Of a stretch of 64,000 bases of DNA, positions 1 through 7,809 are shown piece after piece. Each line of letters opens with the position of its first letter. Position 1 is the first letter of the stretch. The stretch spans positions 44,324 through 108,323 of the forward strand of contig JAEPOM010000011.1 in NCBI GenBank assembly GCA_017642885.1. Reading direction: 5' to 3'. Under the pieces are notes generated by a model. That model was given only the letters and a program-made list of their open reading frames with translations. It was not told the DNA's origin and did not search any database. The stretch comes from Henriciella sp. (GTDB lineage Bacteria > Pseudomonadota > Alphaproteobacteria > Caulobacterales > Hyphomonadaceae). The translations under genes and the position numbers were made by a program.

Positions 1-328
1 CCCCGTCCATCACCTCGCCGAGTTTTTCCTTCAAAAGCTGCGTGTAGAGCAATTGCTTACCGTACTTCCACTCATACAGGGCTTTGCCCTCATCGAGGCC
101 TTCATAGCATTGCAGGCGATTCAGGCTGACATCGAGAAACCGGGCCATCGATGCCGCAAGATCGGTTTTACCAACGCCAGCAGGTCCTTCAATCAGGATC
201 GGTTTGCGCAAATTGTAGGCGAGATAGATCGCCGTCGAAATCTCCCGCGTGGAGATGTATCCGACCGAGCCGAGCCCGGCTGTGATGGCGTCTATCGAGA
301 CGAGTGGTTCATAGCCCGTTTTTGTCAT
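1..328 (-). CDS. MoxR-family AAA+ ATPase, N-terminal part (cut by window edge)
   Basis: The first 109 codons of a reverse-strand gene run off the left edge. The start is the ATG at 328. A Walker A motif (GPAGVGKT) lies near residue 50, preceded by an LxKPILIEG-type strand, as in MoxR-family AAA+ proteins. The following NRLQCYEGLDEGKALYEW segment is typical of the MoxR subgroup. MoxR ATPases act as chaperones that insert cofactors or mature protein complexes, often beside a vWA-domain partner. Walker B and the sensor motifs lie outside the window, so the subfamily is not fixed. The gene is divergent from the cyclophilin gene, with a 125-base gap. Confidence 0.85.
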   Translation of the reverse strand, partial: MTKTGYEPLVSIDAITAGLGSVGYISTREISTAIYLAYNLRKPILIEGPAGVGKTDLAASMARFLDVSLNRLQCYEGLDEGKALYEWKYGKQLLYTQLLKEKLGEVMDG

Positions 329-453
329 GCGCTCCTCGTACCCGGCTGTTTTCCGCGCCGCAAGAATGACCCTGAGGTAGGTCTACTGCGATCGCTGGTC
401 AAAGACCTAGACGCTGGTTAGGCTGATGATCAGATAAATCGGGAGTTCTTCAC

Positions 454-1347
454 ATGCGATCCATGCTCGTTGCCGTGCTCGGCGTTTCACTTGCGGCCGC
501 TTGCCAGGCGCAAGACGCGATCGAGACTGATCTCACTGAACGGGACATCGCGTCCGCGACGGCGCCCGATTGGCGAGATGTTGCTCCGGACAATCTGATC
601 CTCATCGAAACTGAACATGGCGACGTTGTGATTGAGCTCAATCCAGATTTCGCGCCGAACCACGCCGCTCAGTTTCGCAATCTGGTTCGCGGCGACGTTT
701 ACAATGGCGCGCGGTTTTACCGCGTGATTGACGCGTTCGTTGCCCAAGGCGGTCTGCAGGATGACACTGTCATTGAACAATACCCCACTCTGACAAATGA
801 AAATGATCGTGCGCTTTCGGACGCTGCTTTTGTCCCGCTCGGCAATGCAGACCTGCTCGCGCCCATAGTAGGCCATGTTGATGGTTTTGCCGTTGGGCGA
901 AGTGAAAGCCTGCAAAAGGAATGGCTGCTGCACTGTCCCGGCGCCCTCGCCATGGCGCGAGATAACGACCCGGACAGCGGCAGCACCGAGTTCTACATCG
1001 TGCTGGACGCACAGCGCTATCTCGATCGCAATCTGACCGTGTTCGGACGCGTGATTGACGGCATGCAATATGTTCAGAAGCTCAAACGCGGTGTTCGCGC
1101 GATTGAAAGCGGCGTCATTCAAGCGCCAGATATCGGAGACGAGATCCTGTCCATGACCGTCGCGGCAGACCTGGCAGACGCCATTCGCCCAAACTATCAG
1201 GTGCAAGCAATGCCAAGCCGGACGTTTGAAGACGCAAAAACTGAGAAACGGGTCCGCGACGAAGAGTTCTTCTACCGCAAACCGCCTGAAATCCTGGATA
1301 TTTGCGGGTTTGAAGTGCCGGTGCAGAAACTGCCGGCGGTCGACTAG
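454..1347 (+). CDS. Exported cyclophilin-type peptidyl-prolyl cis-trans isomerase
   Basis: This 297-residue protein begins with a hydrophobic signal segment ending in AAAC at about residue 17. It may be a lipoprotein, though the lipobox is not ideal, or a periplasmic protein. The cyclophilin fold follows from about residue 48. Recognisable blocks are RFYRVIDAFVAQGG (canonical F-R-V-x-x-F-x-x-Q-G-G), ALAMARDNDPDSGSTEFYI (the A-M-A...S-x-F-F-I block) and LTVFGRVIDGM. Cyclophilins isomerise prolyl bonds and help fold envelope proteins. A C-terminal extension after about residue 240 is not part of the classic fold. The stop overlaps that of the convergent kinase gene by 4 bases (CTAG). Confidence 0.85.
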   Translation: MRSMLVAVLGVSLAAACQAQDAIETDLTERDIASATAPDWRDVAPDNLILIETEHGDVVIELNPDFAPNHAAQFRNLVRGDVYNGARFYRVIDAFVAQGGLQDDTVIEQYPTLTNENDRALSDAAFVPLGNADLLAPIVGHVDGFAVGRSESLQKEWLLHCPGALAMARDNDPDSGSTEFYIVLDAQRYLDRNLTVFGRVIDGMQYVQKLKRGVRAIESGVIQAPDIGDEILSMTVAADLADAIRPNYQVQAMPSRTFEDAKTEKRVRDEEFFYRKPPEILDICGFEVPVQKLPAVD

Positions 1348-2978
1348 CTGGCCAGTCGACCTCGAAGCTCGACCGTAGGAGCGTGTCCTGCAGCGCGAGA
1401 CATGAGCACATCGGCGATCGTTGCGACGAGCTCAGGTCCGGCAATTGGCTTCTTCAAGGCGCGGTCCGCTCCCAGTGCAAGGCAATCCTGGCGCCGAGCG
1501 TCGGATATGTCGGCTGTTAGCGCGACAATTGGCACCTGGGCATTCAATCCGCCGCGGCGGCGCAAACGTTCGATAAAGCTCATCGCGTTTCCATCAGGCA
1601 GATGCAGGTCGGTCAGAACGACCTGAAACTCGGACAAGGACGTGTAAGCTTCTGCGGCGTGGATCGTTCCGGCATGGTGGACCGTCCAGCCCGCGCTTTC
1701 GAGTGCATTGATGACAACCATGGCTGAGGCTTCGTGGTCTTCGACCAGCAGGACATCGCCGAGTTGGAATTTCCCGCGCTTTGGTTTTGCACGATCGATC
1801 CAATTGGGTTCGGTTTTTGCGGCGGCCGAGACGGGCACTGATAGCGAAAACACGCTGCCGCCATGGGGGTTTTCAGCATGGCGGAGCTGTCCGCCGAGCG
1901 CATTGGCGAGCGCACGCGATATGCTAAGCCCTAGGCCCCAGCCTTTAACGCCGTCAACATCCGGACCTTTTTCGAACACCCGCATAAACCGCTCACGTTG
2001 GTCATCCGACAGGCCGCGTCCGGTGTCTTTTACCATCAGGTTGAGGCGCATATCCCCGTCGACTTCTGGCGTGGTGAGTGTGACGCTCACTTCCCCTTCG
2101 CGGGTAAATTTCAAGGCATTGGAGATCAGGTTGTTTGCGATCTGGCGCACGCGTCCAATGTCGGTTTCAACCACGTGCGGCCCTTCCGGGACAAAACCAA
2201 CACGGAAAGACAGTCCACGACGGGCCGCTTCTGTGGACCACAGTCGGCGCAAATCATCTGCAAGCTCCGACAAGTCGGCGCGATCGCTGTGAACCGTCAG
2301 TTTTCCAGCCTCGAGGCTGGCATAGTCCAGCGTATCTGTGAGGATTCTATCCAGAGTCTGACTTGATCGAACAATGGTCTGCGCGATGTCTTTGTTTTGC
2401 TCATCCTTCACGCGTGTTGAGAGCATTTCGGAGAGCCCCATTATCGCAGTCAACGGTGTTCTGATTTCATGCGCCAATGTGCCAAGCAGCGGACTGGTCG
2501 CGCTTCCGTCAGCTGCAAAGTCCGGCGCTTCTAAGTTAGCCGTCTCGGACAAGATCGGTTGGTACTCCGCCTCAGCGCAGGACGCGATCAGCGCATCTTG
2601 TAGCTTTGCCGGGCTGAGGACGCCTTTAAAGCGCTTGTCCTCGACGATGATACAGCCGCGATTGATCAGCTGGTTGATCTGGACGCCGGCCTTTTTGACA
2701 AATTCCTGAACCGTCGTGCTGGCCTTCACGATCAAAGCGCGCGCCGTGACTAGGTCGCCGATAGGCAGCCTGAGCATGCTTTCTTCGCCGCTACTTATAG
2801 CAAACTCAAAGGCCATGACCCGGCTGATCAAGCCAGCGGGGCGTTTGTCTCGGACAAGAATGAAATAGTCTGCTTCTATGTCGCGTTTGAACAGATCAAC
2901 GACCTGTGACAGCGGTGCTGACGCCGAAATCGGTCTCGCGGTGTCGACAAAGTCGCCCAGACAAACTGGCATCAACAA
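1344..2978 (-). CDS. Soluble hybrid sensor histidine kinase with N-terminal CBS pair and C-terminal receiver
   Basis: This 544-residue protein has no membrane segment. Residues about 12-132 look like two CBS motifs (YFILVRDKRPAGLISR; GCIIVEDKRFKGVLSP), a fold that often binds adenine nucleotides. HisKA follows with the phospho-acceptor His170 in LAHEIRTPL. The HATPase domain has its N-box at NLISNALK (about 283-290), DTGRGLSDD and a GWGLGLSIS G-box. A receiver domain (about 408-525) has acidic residues at LLVEDHE, the predicted phospho-Asp457 in VVLTDLHLPDG and Lys510. There is no output domain and no response regulator next to it, so phosphate probably passes to an unlinked phosphotransfer protein. 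The sensed ligand is unknown. Confidence 0.85.
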   Translation of the reverse strand: MLMPVCLGDFVDTARPISASAPLSQVVDLFKRDIEADYFILVRDKRPAGLISRVMAFEFAISSGEESMLRLPIGDLVTARALIVKASTTVQEFVKKAGVQINQLINRGCIIVEDKRFKGVLSPAKLQDALIASCAEAEYQPILSETANLEAPDFAADGSATSPLLGTLAHEIRTPLTAIMGLSEMLSTRVKDEQNKDIAQTIVRSSQTLDRILTDTLDYASLEAGKLTVHSDRADLSELADDLRRLWSTEAARRGLSFRVGFVPEGPHVVETDIGRVRQIANNLISNALKFTREGEVSVTLTTPEVDGDMRLNLMVKDTGRGLSDDQRERFMRVFEKGPDVDGVKGWGLGLSISRALANALGGQLRHAENPHGGSVFSLSVPVSAAAKTEPNWIDRAKPKRGKFQLGDVLLVEDHEASAMVVINALESAGWTVHHAGTIHAAEAYTSLSEFQVVLTDLHLPDGNAMSFIERLRRRGGLNAQVPIVALTADISDARRQDCLALGADRALKKPIAGPELVATIADVLMSRAAGHAPTVELRGRLAS

Positions 2979-3055
2979 TCCCCATACTCTACACTAGAGC
3001 ATGAGAAATTGACCTGAATTCCTTTACGGCTTGCAAACCTGAGAGAAAAAGTCGG

Positions 3056-3646
3056 CTATTTTATTTCACTGTGATGCTTCACGATCTTGTGAACGAGGCC
3101 GTATTTGACCGCTTCTTCTGCGCTCATCCAATGGTCGCGGTCAGTATCTTCAACAATTTTCTTGAGCGGCTGGCCCGTGGCCTCCGCGAAGATTTTGTTC
3201 AAGCGTTCCCGCATGCGCACGATTTCACGCACCTGGATTTCCACGTCAGAAGCCTGACCACCGACGCCGCCGCGCGGTTCGTGAAGCAGGAAGCGGGTGT
3301 TCGGCAACGCATAGCGGTTCTCTTTTTGCGCCGCCGCGTAAATCAGAGCACCAGCACTCGCGACCCAGCCCGAGCCGAGCACTTTGACCGGTGCCCCAAC
3401 AAATTTGATCATATCGTGGATCATATCCCCGGACTCAACGTGTCCGCCTGGCGATGAGATCACCAGAAGAATTGGATCCGCGCTGTCTGAGGCCAGCGCC
3501 AGTAGCCGCTCACACACCCGGCGGGCGAGCTTGTCATCGACGCCGCCCGTCAACATAATGGTCCGAGCATTGAACAGCGCTTCTTCCAGAAACGCGTTCG
3601 GTTCGCTCATCGGGTTGGCGTCATTTTCGTCATCAAGGCGTACCAT
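3056..3646 (-). CDS. ClpP-family serine protease subunit
   Basis: This 196-residue protein is close to the usual ClpP length. Ser97 (GSGWVASAGAL), His122 (RFLLHEPRGG) and Asp171 (EDTDRDHWMS) form the catalytic triad and carry the same numbers as in mature E. coli ClpP. This supports the ATG at 3646, which has GCGGAG upstream. The block around the serine is WVASAGA rather than the usual QAASMGA, and no clpX or clpA is adjacent. It may therefore be a second, divergent ClpP. Clp proteases degrade unfolded or tagged cytoplasmic proteins with an AAA+ unfoldase. Whether it forms its own ring or mixes with the housekeeping ClpP cannot be seen here. Confidence 0.85.
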   Translation of the reverse strand: MVRLDDENDANPMSEPNAFLEEALFNARTIMLTGGVDDKLARRVCERLLALASDSADPILLVISSPGGHVESGDMIHDMIKFVGAPVKVLGSGWVASAGALIYAAAQKENRYALPNTRFLLHEPRGGVGGQASDVEIQVREIVRMRERLNKIFAEATGQPLKKIVEDTDRDHWMSAEEAVKYGLVHKIVKHHSEIK

Positions 3647-3714
3647 GATTGCTCCGCAAATTTCCTTGGCAGAGATTTGAGGTGCGTGGGGCCTCGGGTC
3701 AAGCAGCGAAATGC

Positions 3715-5661
3715 CTATTTTGTGTGGGTAACCGTTAACCCGAATATCTCGACGATCTCTTCAGGTTCGGGATCTTCGTCACCCTGTGCGTCTATGAATG
3801 CCTTGTTGATCGGTTGAGGCGGGTTTGACGCAAACTCAAAGGTTCCGCCGGATTCCAGGAAACTCGCATAAGATTCGAGCCAGTCCGCGGCGGGCGGGAA
3901 CTCCGCTGCTGCACTGGCTTTTCCCATCCGCATCATCGTCCCCAGATAGGCTCGTAGCTGAGGTGGCTCCATATTTCCAAGCATCGCGCCCCAGCCTTGG
4001 TCCGGATACTCCTTGCCGAGGCTGTGGGCAAAACCGAACAGTTTATCATAGCCGCCTTTATCCTGCTCCGAATAGCGCGCCCCGCGAAACGCGAACATGT
4101 TTTCAAAGCTCTCTTCAAACGCGGCTTCCTGATCCTCAGCCTCATAAGCCGCCTGAACCGCGGCATAGTCTGGCAAGGTCAGCCCGAGTTCGAACTCGGT
4201 CTTGCTGAAACCGTCAGCATCAAAAACACCACTGAAATCAGCCGGCCCGCCATCCGCATCCCATGTCGAGCGGAATTCAACATCAAACGGAATCTTGTCC
4301 AGGCCATGCTCTGGCATCAGGTCGATCGCCTTCTGGATCCCTTCGCGCACCAGATCCATTTCGGCTTGTTCTGTTTCGCCAAGGTCGTCAGAGGCCGATT
4401 GATCCATGAAGACTTCAAGCAGAATCTGAACGAAACCGGTTATCTCGCCGGTGTTCAAATTGGCCCCCTGCATTCCGAAGCTGAGATCGCTCGGGATAAT
4501 CCATTCGAAGCTATCGGCGTGGAAATAGGCGCTCTCGGCGGTAATGATTTCGCGATCATTCAATTGAGCGCGGTAATCGGTCAGATCCCATCGACCGAGG
4601 CTGAGCAAATCCCGCTCGTCCATCCCCGGCAGCTCCGAGCGTGCGAGGTAGCCCATAGCCTTGTCCAGCCGCAGGTTGGTCACAGCGGACATTCCATAGC
4701 TTTCGGACTGAGCCAGACTGAACCCGGCGGGGAAACCGGACATGGTGACGACTTCTCCGGGTAGAGTCGCGCTGGAATAGGCGCTTGTCTGATTGCCGGT
4801 ATAGCCCTGCACGAGATAGGTGCCGACATCGAAGCCCTGAATATTGTCTGCGCCGACCAGGCCGATCTCGAAATCTGCGCTCCACTCAGCGCCTGGCTGG
4901 CGCATTTTCAGGTTCGCAACGGTTCCCGAGCTGACGCTCTTGTCGATGGCTATTGAGCGGGACACCGCAATCATCTGCTGACCGAAATGAACGAAACTGA
5001 GGGCCTCTGGAGGGATCTCCTCATCCAGGCCAGACAGGGCTTCCTGCGAAAGTGGAACTAGTTCCCACGGACGAAGCGAGACGCCGGTCATTACCATGCG
5101 TTCGGTATTGCTCTCAAATTCATCGAAAGCGAGTTCCATGCCTTCGGGCAATTCTTCTCCTGCGCCTTCCAGGATCATATCAAACAAGCCGTTGAACGCC
5201 TGGGTAACGCCGAAATAGGAGACATTCGTTCCTTCGAGCCGGGTGAAGAGCGCGCCCGATTCCGTCAATCGCTCCCCTGCGAGCCGGGCCTCCAGCAAGT
5301 CTGTCTCCAGGCCCCAGATTGTTGCAGTCTCAAACAGCAGGCCGAATTGCGGATCACTGCCAAACCCAAATGCGAGATTTTCGAACTGTGTTGCACCACT
5401 GACCGCGTCGAAAGACTGGCTGTCCCAGCTCAGAGACGCATAATCTGGCAGCACGGATACCACACCAGACAGATTAGCTTCGCCGGCATCCTCGACAGTG
5501 AGTTTTTCGTCCAGAACGGCCGAGAAGTTCGCTATTACCGCGCTGCTTTCAATCGTCTGACCGACGGGAGTATCAGGCGTTTGCGGCGTGTCTGAGTTTT
5601 GCGTACACGCCGTCAGTAACGCAGCGGCCATTGCGCCGCTTAGCCAATGTTTCTTCTTCAT
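3715..5661 (-). CDS. Large lipoprotein of unknown function
   Basis: This 648-residue protein starts with a lipoprotein signal peptide (MKKKHWLSGAMAAALLTAC), with the lipidated Cys at about residue 19. The mature part is acidic and rich in Phe, Gly and Leu. It contains recurring stretches of the form ..F..L.FGFGSD.. and ..FEWIIPSDLSFGM.., suggesting repeated beta-structured units. No catalytic motif or known family was recognised. It lies 43 bases downstream of the single-pass membrane protein gene on the same strand and may be co-transcribed with it. An envelope role follows from the signal alone. Confidence 0.7.
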   Translation of the reverse strand: MKKKHWLSGAMAAALLTACTQNSDTPQTPDTPVGQTIESSAVIANFSAVLDEKLTVEDAGEANLSGVVSVLPDYASLSWDSQSFDAVSGATQFENLAFGFGSDPQFGLLFETATIWGLETDLLEARLAGERLTESGALFTRLEGTNVSYFGVTQAFNGLFDMILEGAGEELPEGMELAFDEFESNTERMVMTGVSLRPWELVPLSQEALSGLDEEIPPEALSFVHFGQQMIAVSRSIAIDKSVSSGTVANLKMRQPGAEWSADFEIGLVGADNIQGFDVGTYLVQGYTGNQTSAYSSATLPGEVVTMSGFPAGFSLAQSESYGMSAVTNLRLDKAMGYLARSELPGMDERDLLSLGRWDLTDYRAQLNDREIITAESAYFHADSFEWIIPSDLSFGMQGANLNTGEITGFVQILLEVFMDQSASDDLGETEQAEMDLVREGIQKAIDLMPEHGLDKIPFDVEFRSTWDADGGPADFSGVFDADGFSKTEFELGLTLPDYAAVQAAYEAEDQEAAFEESFENMFAFRGARYSEQDKGGYDKLFGFAHSLGKEYPDQGWGAMLGNMEPPQLRAYLGTMMRMGKASAAAEFPPAADWLESYASFLESGGTFEFASNPPQPINKAFIDAQGDEDPEPEEIVEIFGLTVTHTK

Positions 5662-5703
5662 TTTGCGATCTCCCGCGCGTTTGATGTCCCCAACGGCCAG
5701 AAA

Positions 5704-6738
5704 TTAGTGCACTGATCCCGGCGTTTGCGATTTCGGCTCCGGTCCCGATTCCGGGTCTACGTCCACCGTCTCGGGTTGAGTCGCATCGCTTGCTTCCTGA
5801 ACAGTTTCAAGCTCAGCTTCTGGCAGTGTTTGTTCAGCCTCTGCAAGCGTATCTGGTTCTTCCGCAACGGCTGCGTCGAAGCTGGCCTCTTCCACGGGCT
5901 CTTCAACAGCTTCTGACGACGATTCGACTTCAGAAACTGACTCGGCCACGGTTTCGGGCTCAGCGTCCATCTCCGGCTCTATTACCATTTCTGGCTCAGC
6001 CGCGGCGTCCACCTCTTCAGTCTCTTCCATCACTGGAACAGACTTCGGTTTGCGTTTCCAGAACGGCGCATTTCGATCCGCCTTGCGATCATATTGCATC
6101 GCATAAAACTCGCTCGCCGTGTAAGTCAGCGGCTGAGGTGTCAGCGTCATACCGAGCGACCGCAAGCGATCAACAACGGCATCGCGCAGATGCAATCCTG
6201 GTAACAGATCGGAGCGAAAGTCGTTGGCTTTCATCCAATCGCGCACATGCCAGCTGCGCGTCGAATGCGCGTTCTTGGGGGACGCGCCTTTGTGTTCTTC
6301 CCAGAGGTACAACGTCGCAATTGATCCGATGACCGCATCAACCGCGACATTCGCGGCCGCACCGACATCGCCCTGTCCGGAAAGGGCCGCGCGAAGGGTC
6401 TTCTTGTGCGCGTCCAATTCATTGTAATTTCCGCGCATCATGGTGAGGCTTTCGCGGTCAGCCTCATTCGGGCGGATCAGCATGCCATCAAGCTGTGGGT
6501 GAACGACCGGTACAAGCTGAATTTCGCTTTGGATCGATCCGTCGGCCACACCGGCCAGTTCACGGATCATGCGCATAAGATTCATCCGGAGTTCGTAGCC
6601 AACTCCAACCAGAGCGGCCTTCTCCATATCCCGGGCGCGATCGAGCCAGCGCCAGGCTGACCAGGCAAGATAACCGATTGAAGCTGTGAGAACGAATAAT
6701 CCTGACGTCAGAAACGTCTGGAAGGTGGCGTCGGACAT
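5704..6738 (-). CDS. Single-pass membrane protein with long Glu/Val/Pro-rich tail, unknown function
   Basis: This 344-residue protein has one predicted membrane helix near the N-terminus (about residues 11-30, ending in WSAWRWLDRARD). A soluble region of about 190 residues follows. The C-terminal part (from about 230) is dominated by Glu, Val, Ala and Pro in irregular short repeats (EPEMV, EPEMD, EPETV and similar) and is probably disordered. No family was recognised. It precedes the large lipoprotein gene on the same strand. The tail could be a flexible linker or low-complexity docking region; that is a guess. Confidence 0.65.
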   Translation of the reverse strand: MSDATFQTFLTSGLFVLTASIGYLAWSAWRWLDRARDMEKAALVGVGYELRMNLMRMIRELAGVADGSIQSEIQLVPVVHPQLDGMLIRPNEADRESLTMMRGNYNELDAHKKTLRAALSGQGDVGAAANVAVDAVIGSIATLYLWEEHKGASPKNAHSTRSWHVRDWMKANDFRSDLLPGLHLRDAVVDRLRSLGMTLTPQPLTYTASEFYAMQYDRKADRNAPFWKRKPKSVPVMEETEEVDAAAEPEMVIEPEMDAEPETVAESVSEVESSSEAVEEPVEEASFDAAVAEEPDTLAEAEQTLPEAELETVQEASDATQPETVDVDPESGPEPKSQTPGSVH

Positions 6739-6843
6739 GGTCTACTCCCCTTTGTTTACCTTTTAGCAAAGGTTTCTGGGTTCCGCCACTCGCAATTAAT
6801 TTAGGTCAGGAAAGTGCGATACGACCCGTTCACCGGCTGCATA

Positions 6844-7638
6844 TCAAACCGCTACCGGCGCCTTGATGTGCGGGTGAGCCGTATAGTCGACCAGCTCAAA
6901 GTCTTCATACTCCCAGCCGAACAGGTCCGTCTTGTCCGGGTTCAGGATCATGCGCGGCCCTTCATAGGGTTCGCGGGTCAGCTGCAGGCGTGCTTGTTCG
7001 ATATGATTCGAGTAAAGATGGGTGTCGCCAAAAGTGTGCACAAATTCGCCGGGCTTCAGACCGGTTGCGCGCGCCATCATCATGGTCAGCAAGGCATAAG
7101 ACGCAATGTTGAACGGAACGCCGAGGAAGACATCAGCGGAGCGCTGATAGAGCTGGCAATTCAAGCGTCCGTTCATGACGTTGAACTGAAACAGGCAATG
7201 ACAAGGCGGAAGGGCCATGTCGGGTACGTCTGCCGGGTTCCACGCTGACACCACCATGCGGCGCGAGTTCGGATTGGTCTGGATTTCGTCGAGCACCCAC
7301 TGGATTTGGTCGATCACCCGTCCATCTGGTGCCGCCCAGCTGCGCCACTGCTTGCCGTAGACTGGACCAAGGTCGCCGTCGTCGTCGGCCCATTCGTCCC
7401 AAATCGAAACCTTCCGGTCTTGCAGCCATTTTACATTCGTATCGCCGCGCAGGAACCAGAGCAGCTCAACAATAATAGAACGAAGATGCAGCTTCTTGGT
7501 CGTTAGAAGTGGAAACCGATCAGATAGATCGAACCGAAGCTGGCGGCCAAAGACACCAAGCGTACCCGTGCCGGTGCGATCGCCACGCTCCACACCATTG
7601 TCGAGAACATCCTGCAGGAGATCGAGATACTGTTGCAT
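6844..7638 (-). CDS. thyA: Thymidylate synthase
   Basis: This enzyme makes dTMP from dUMP with methylenetetrahydrofolate in the cytoplasm. The 264-residue product has the same length as E. coli ThyA when started at the ATG at 7638 (MQQYLDLLQ). With this start the catalytic nucleophile in [11 protein letters not shown] is Cys146, matching the E. coli number, so an upstream in-frame ATG at 7701 is less likely. Other family blocks are [43 protein letters not shown] and the [10 protein letters not shown] phosphate-binding region. The usual neighbour folA is not present. Confidence 0.96.
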   Translation of the reverse strand: MQQYLDLLQDVLDNGVERGDRTGTGTLGVFGRQLRFDLSDRFPLLTTKKLHLRSIIVELLWFLRGDTNVKWLQDRKVSIWDEWADDDGDLGPVYGKQWRSWAAPDGRVIDQIQWVLDEIQTNPNSRRMVVSAWNPADVPDMALPPCHCLFQFNVMNGRLNCQLYQRSADVFLGVPFNIASYALLTMMMARATGLKPGEFVHTFGDTHLYSNHIEQARLQLTREPYEGPRMILNPDKTDLFGWEYEDFELVDYTAHPHIKAPVAV

Positions 7639-7809
7639 GCTTCGCTCATTTCCATGACTCGACGGCCAAGACCAGTGGAATCCGTCAGTTATGGTAAACA
7701 AAACCCTGAATCTCTCACCACAATCTTCATCCCTAATCTAACGGCCCATCAAACACGCTCGTGTAGTGAGGATCGTAGGGAACGTTAGGGCGCTTCGGCG
7801 TTTAAAGAG

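Noticed and set aside
53..421. Forward reading frame of 122 codons at the left edge
   Set aside because: It runs antisense to the MoxR gene, whose Walker A and family residues are clear on the reverse strand; no family pattern is seen in the forward frame.
487..1206. Long reverse-strand frame opposite the cyclophilin gene
   Set aside because: No recognisable family, while the + strand frame carries cyclophilin motifs; it is a shadow of codon composition.
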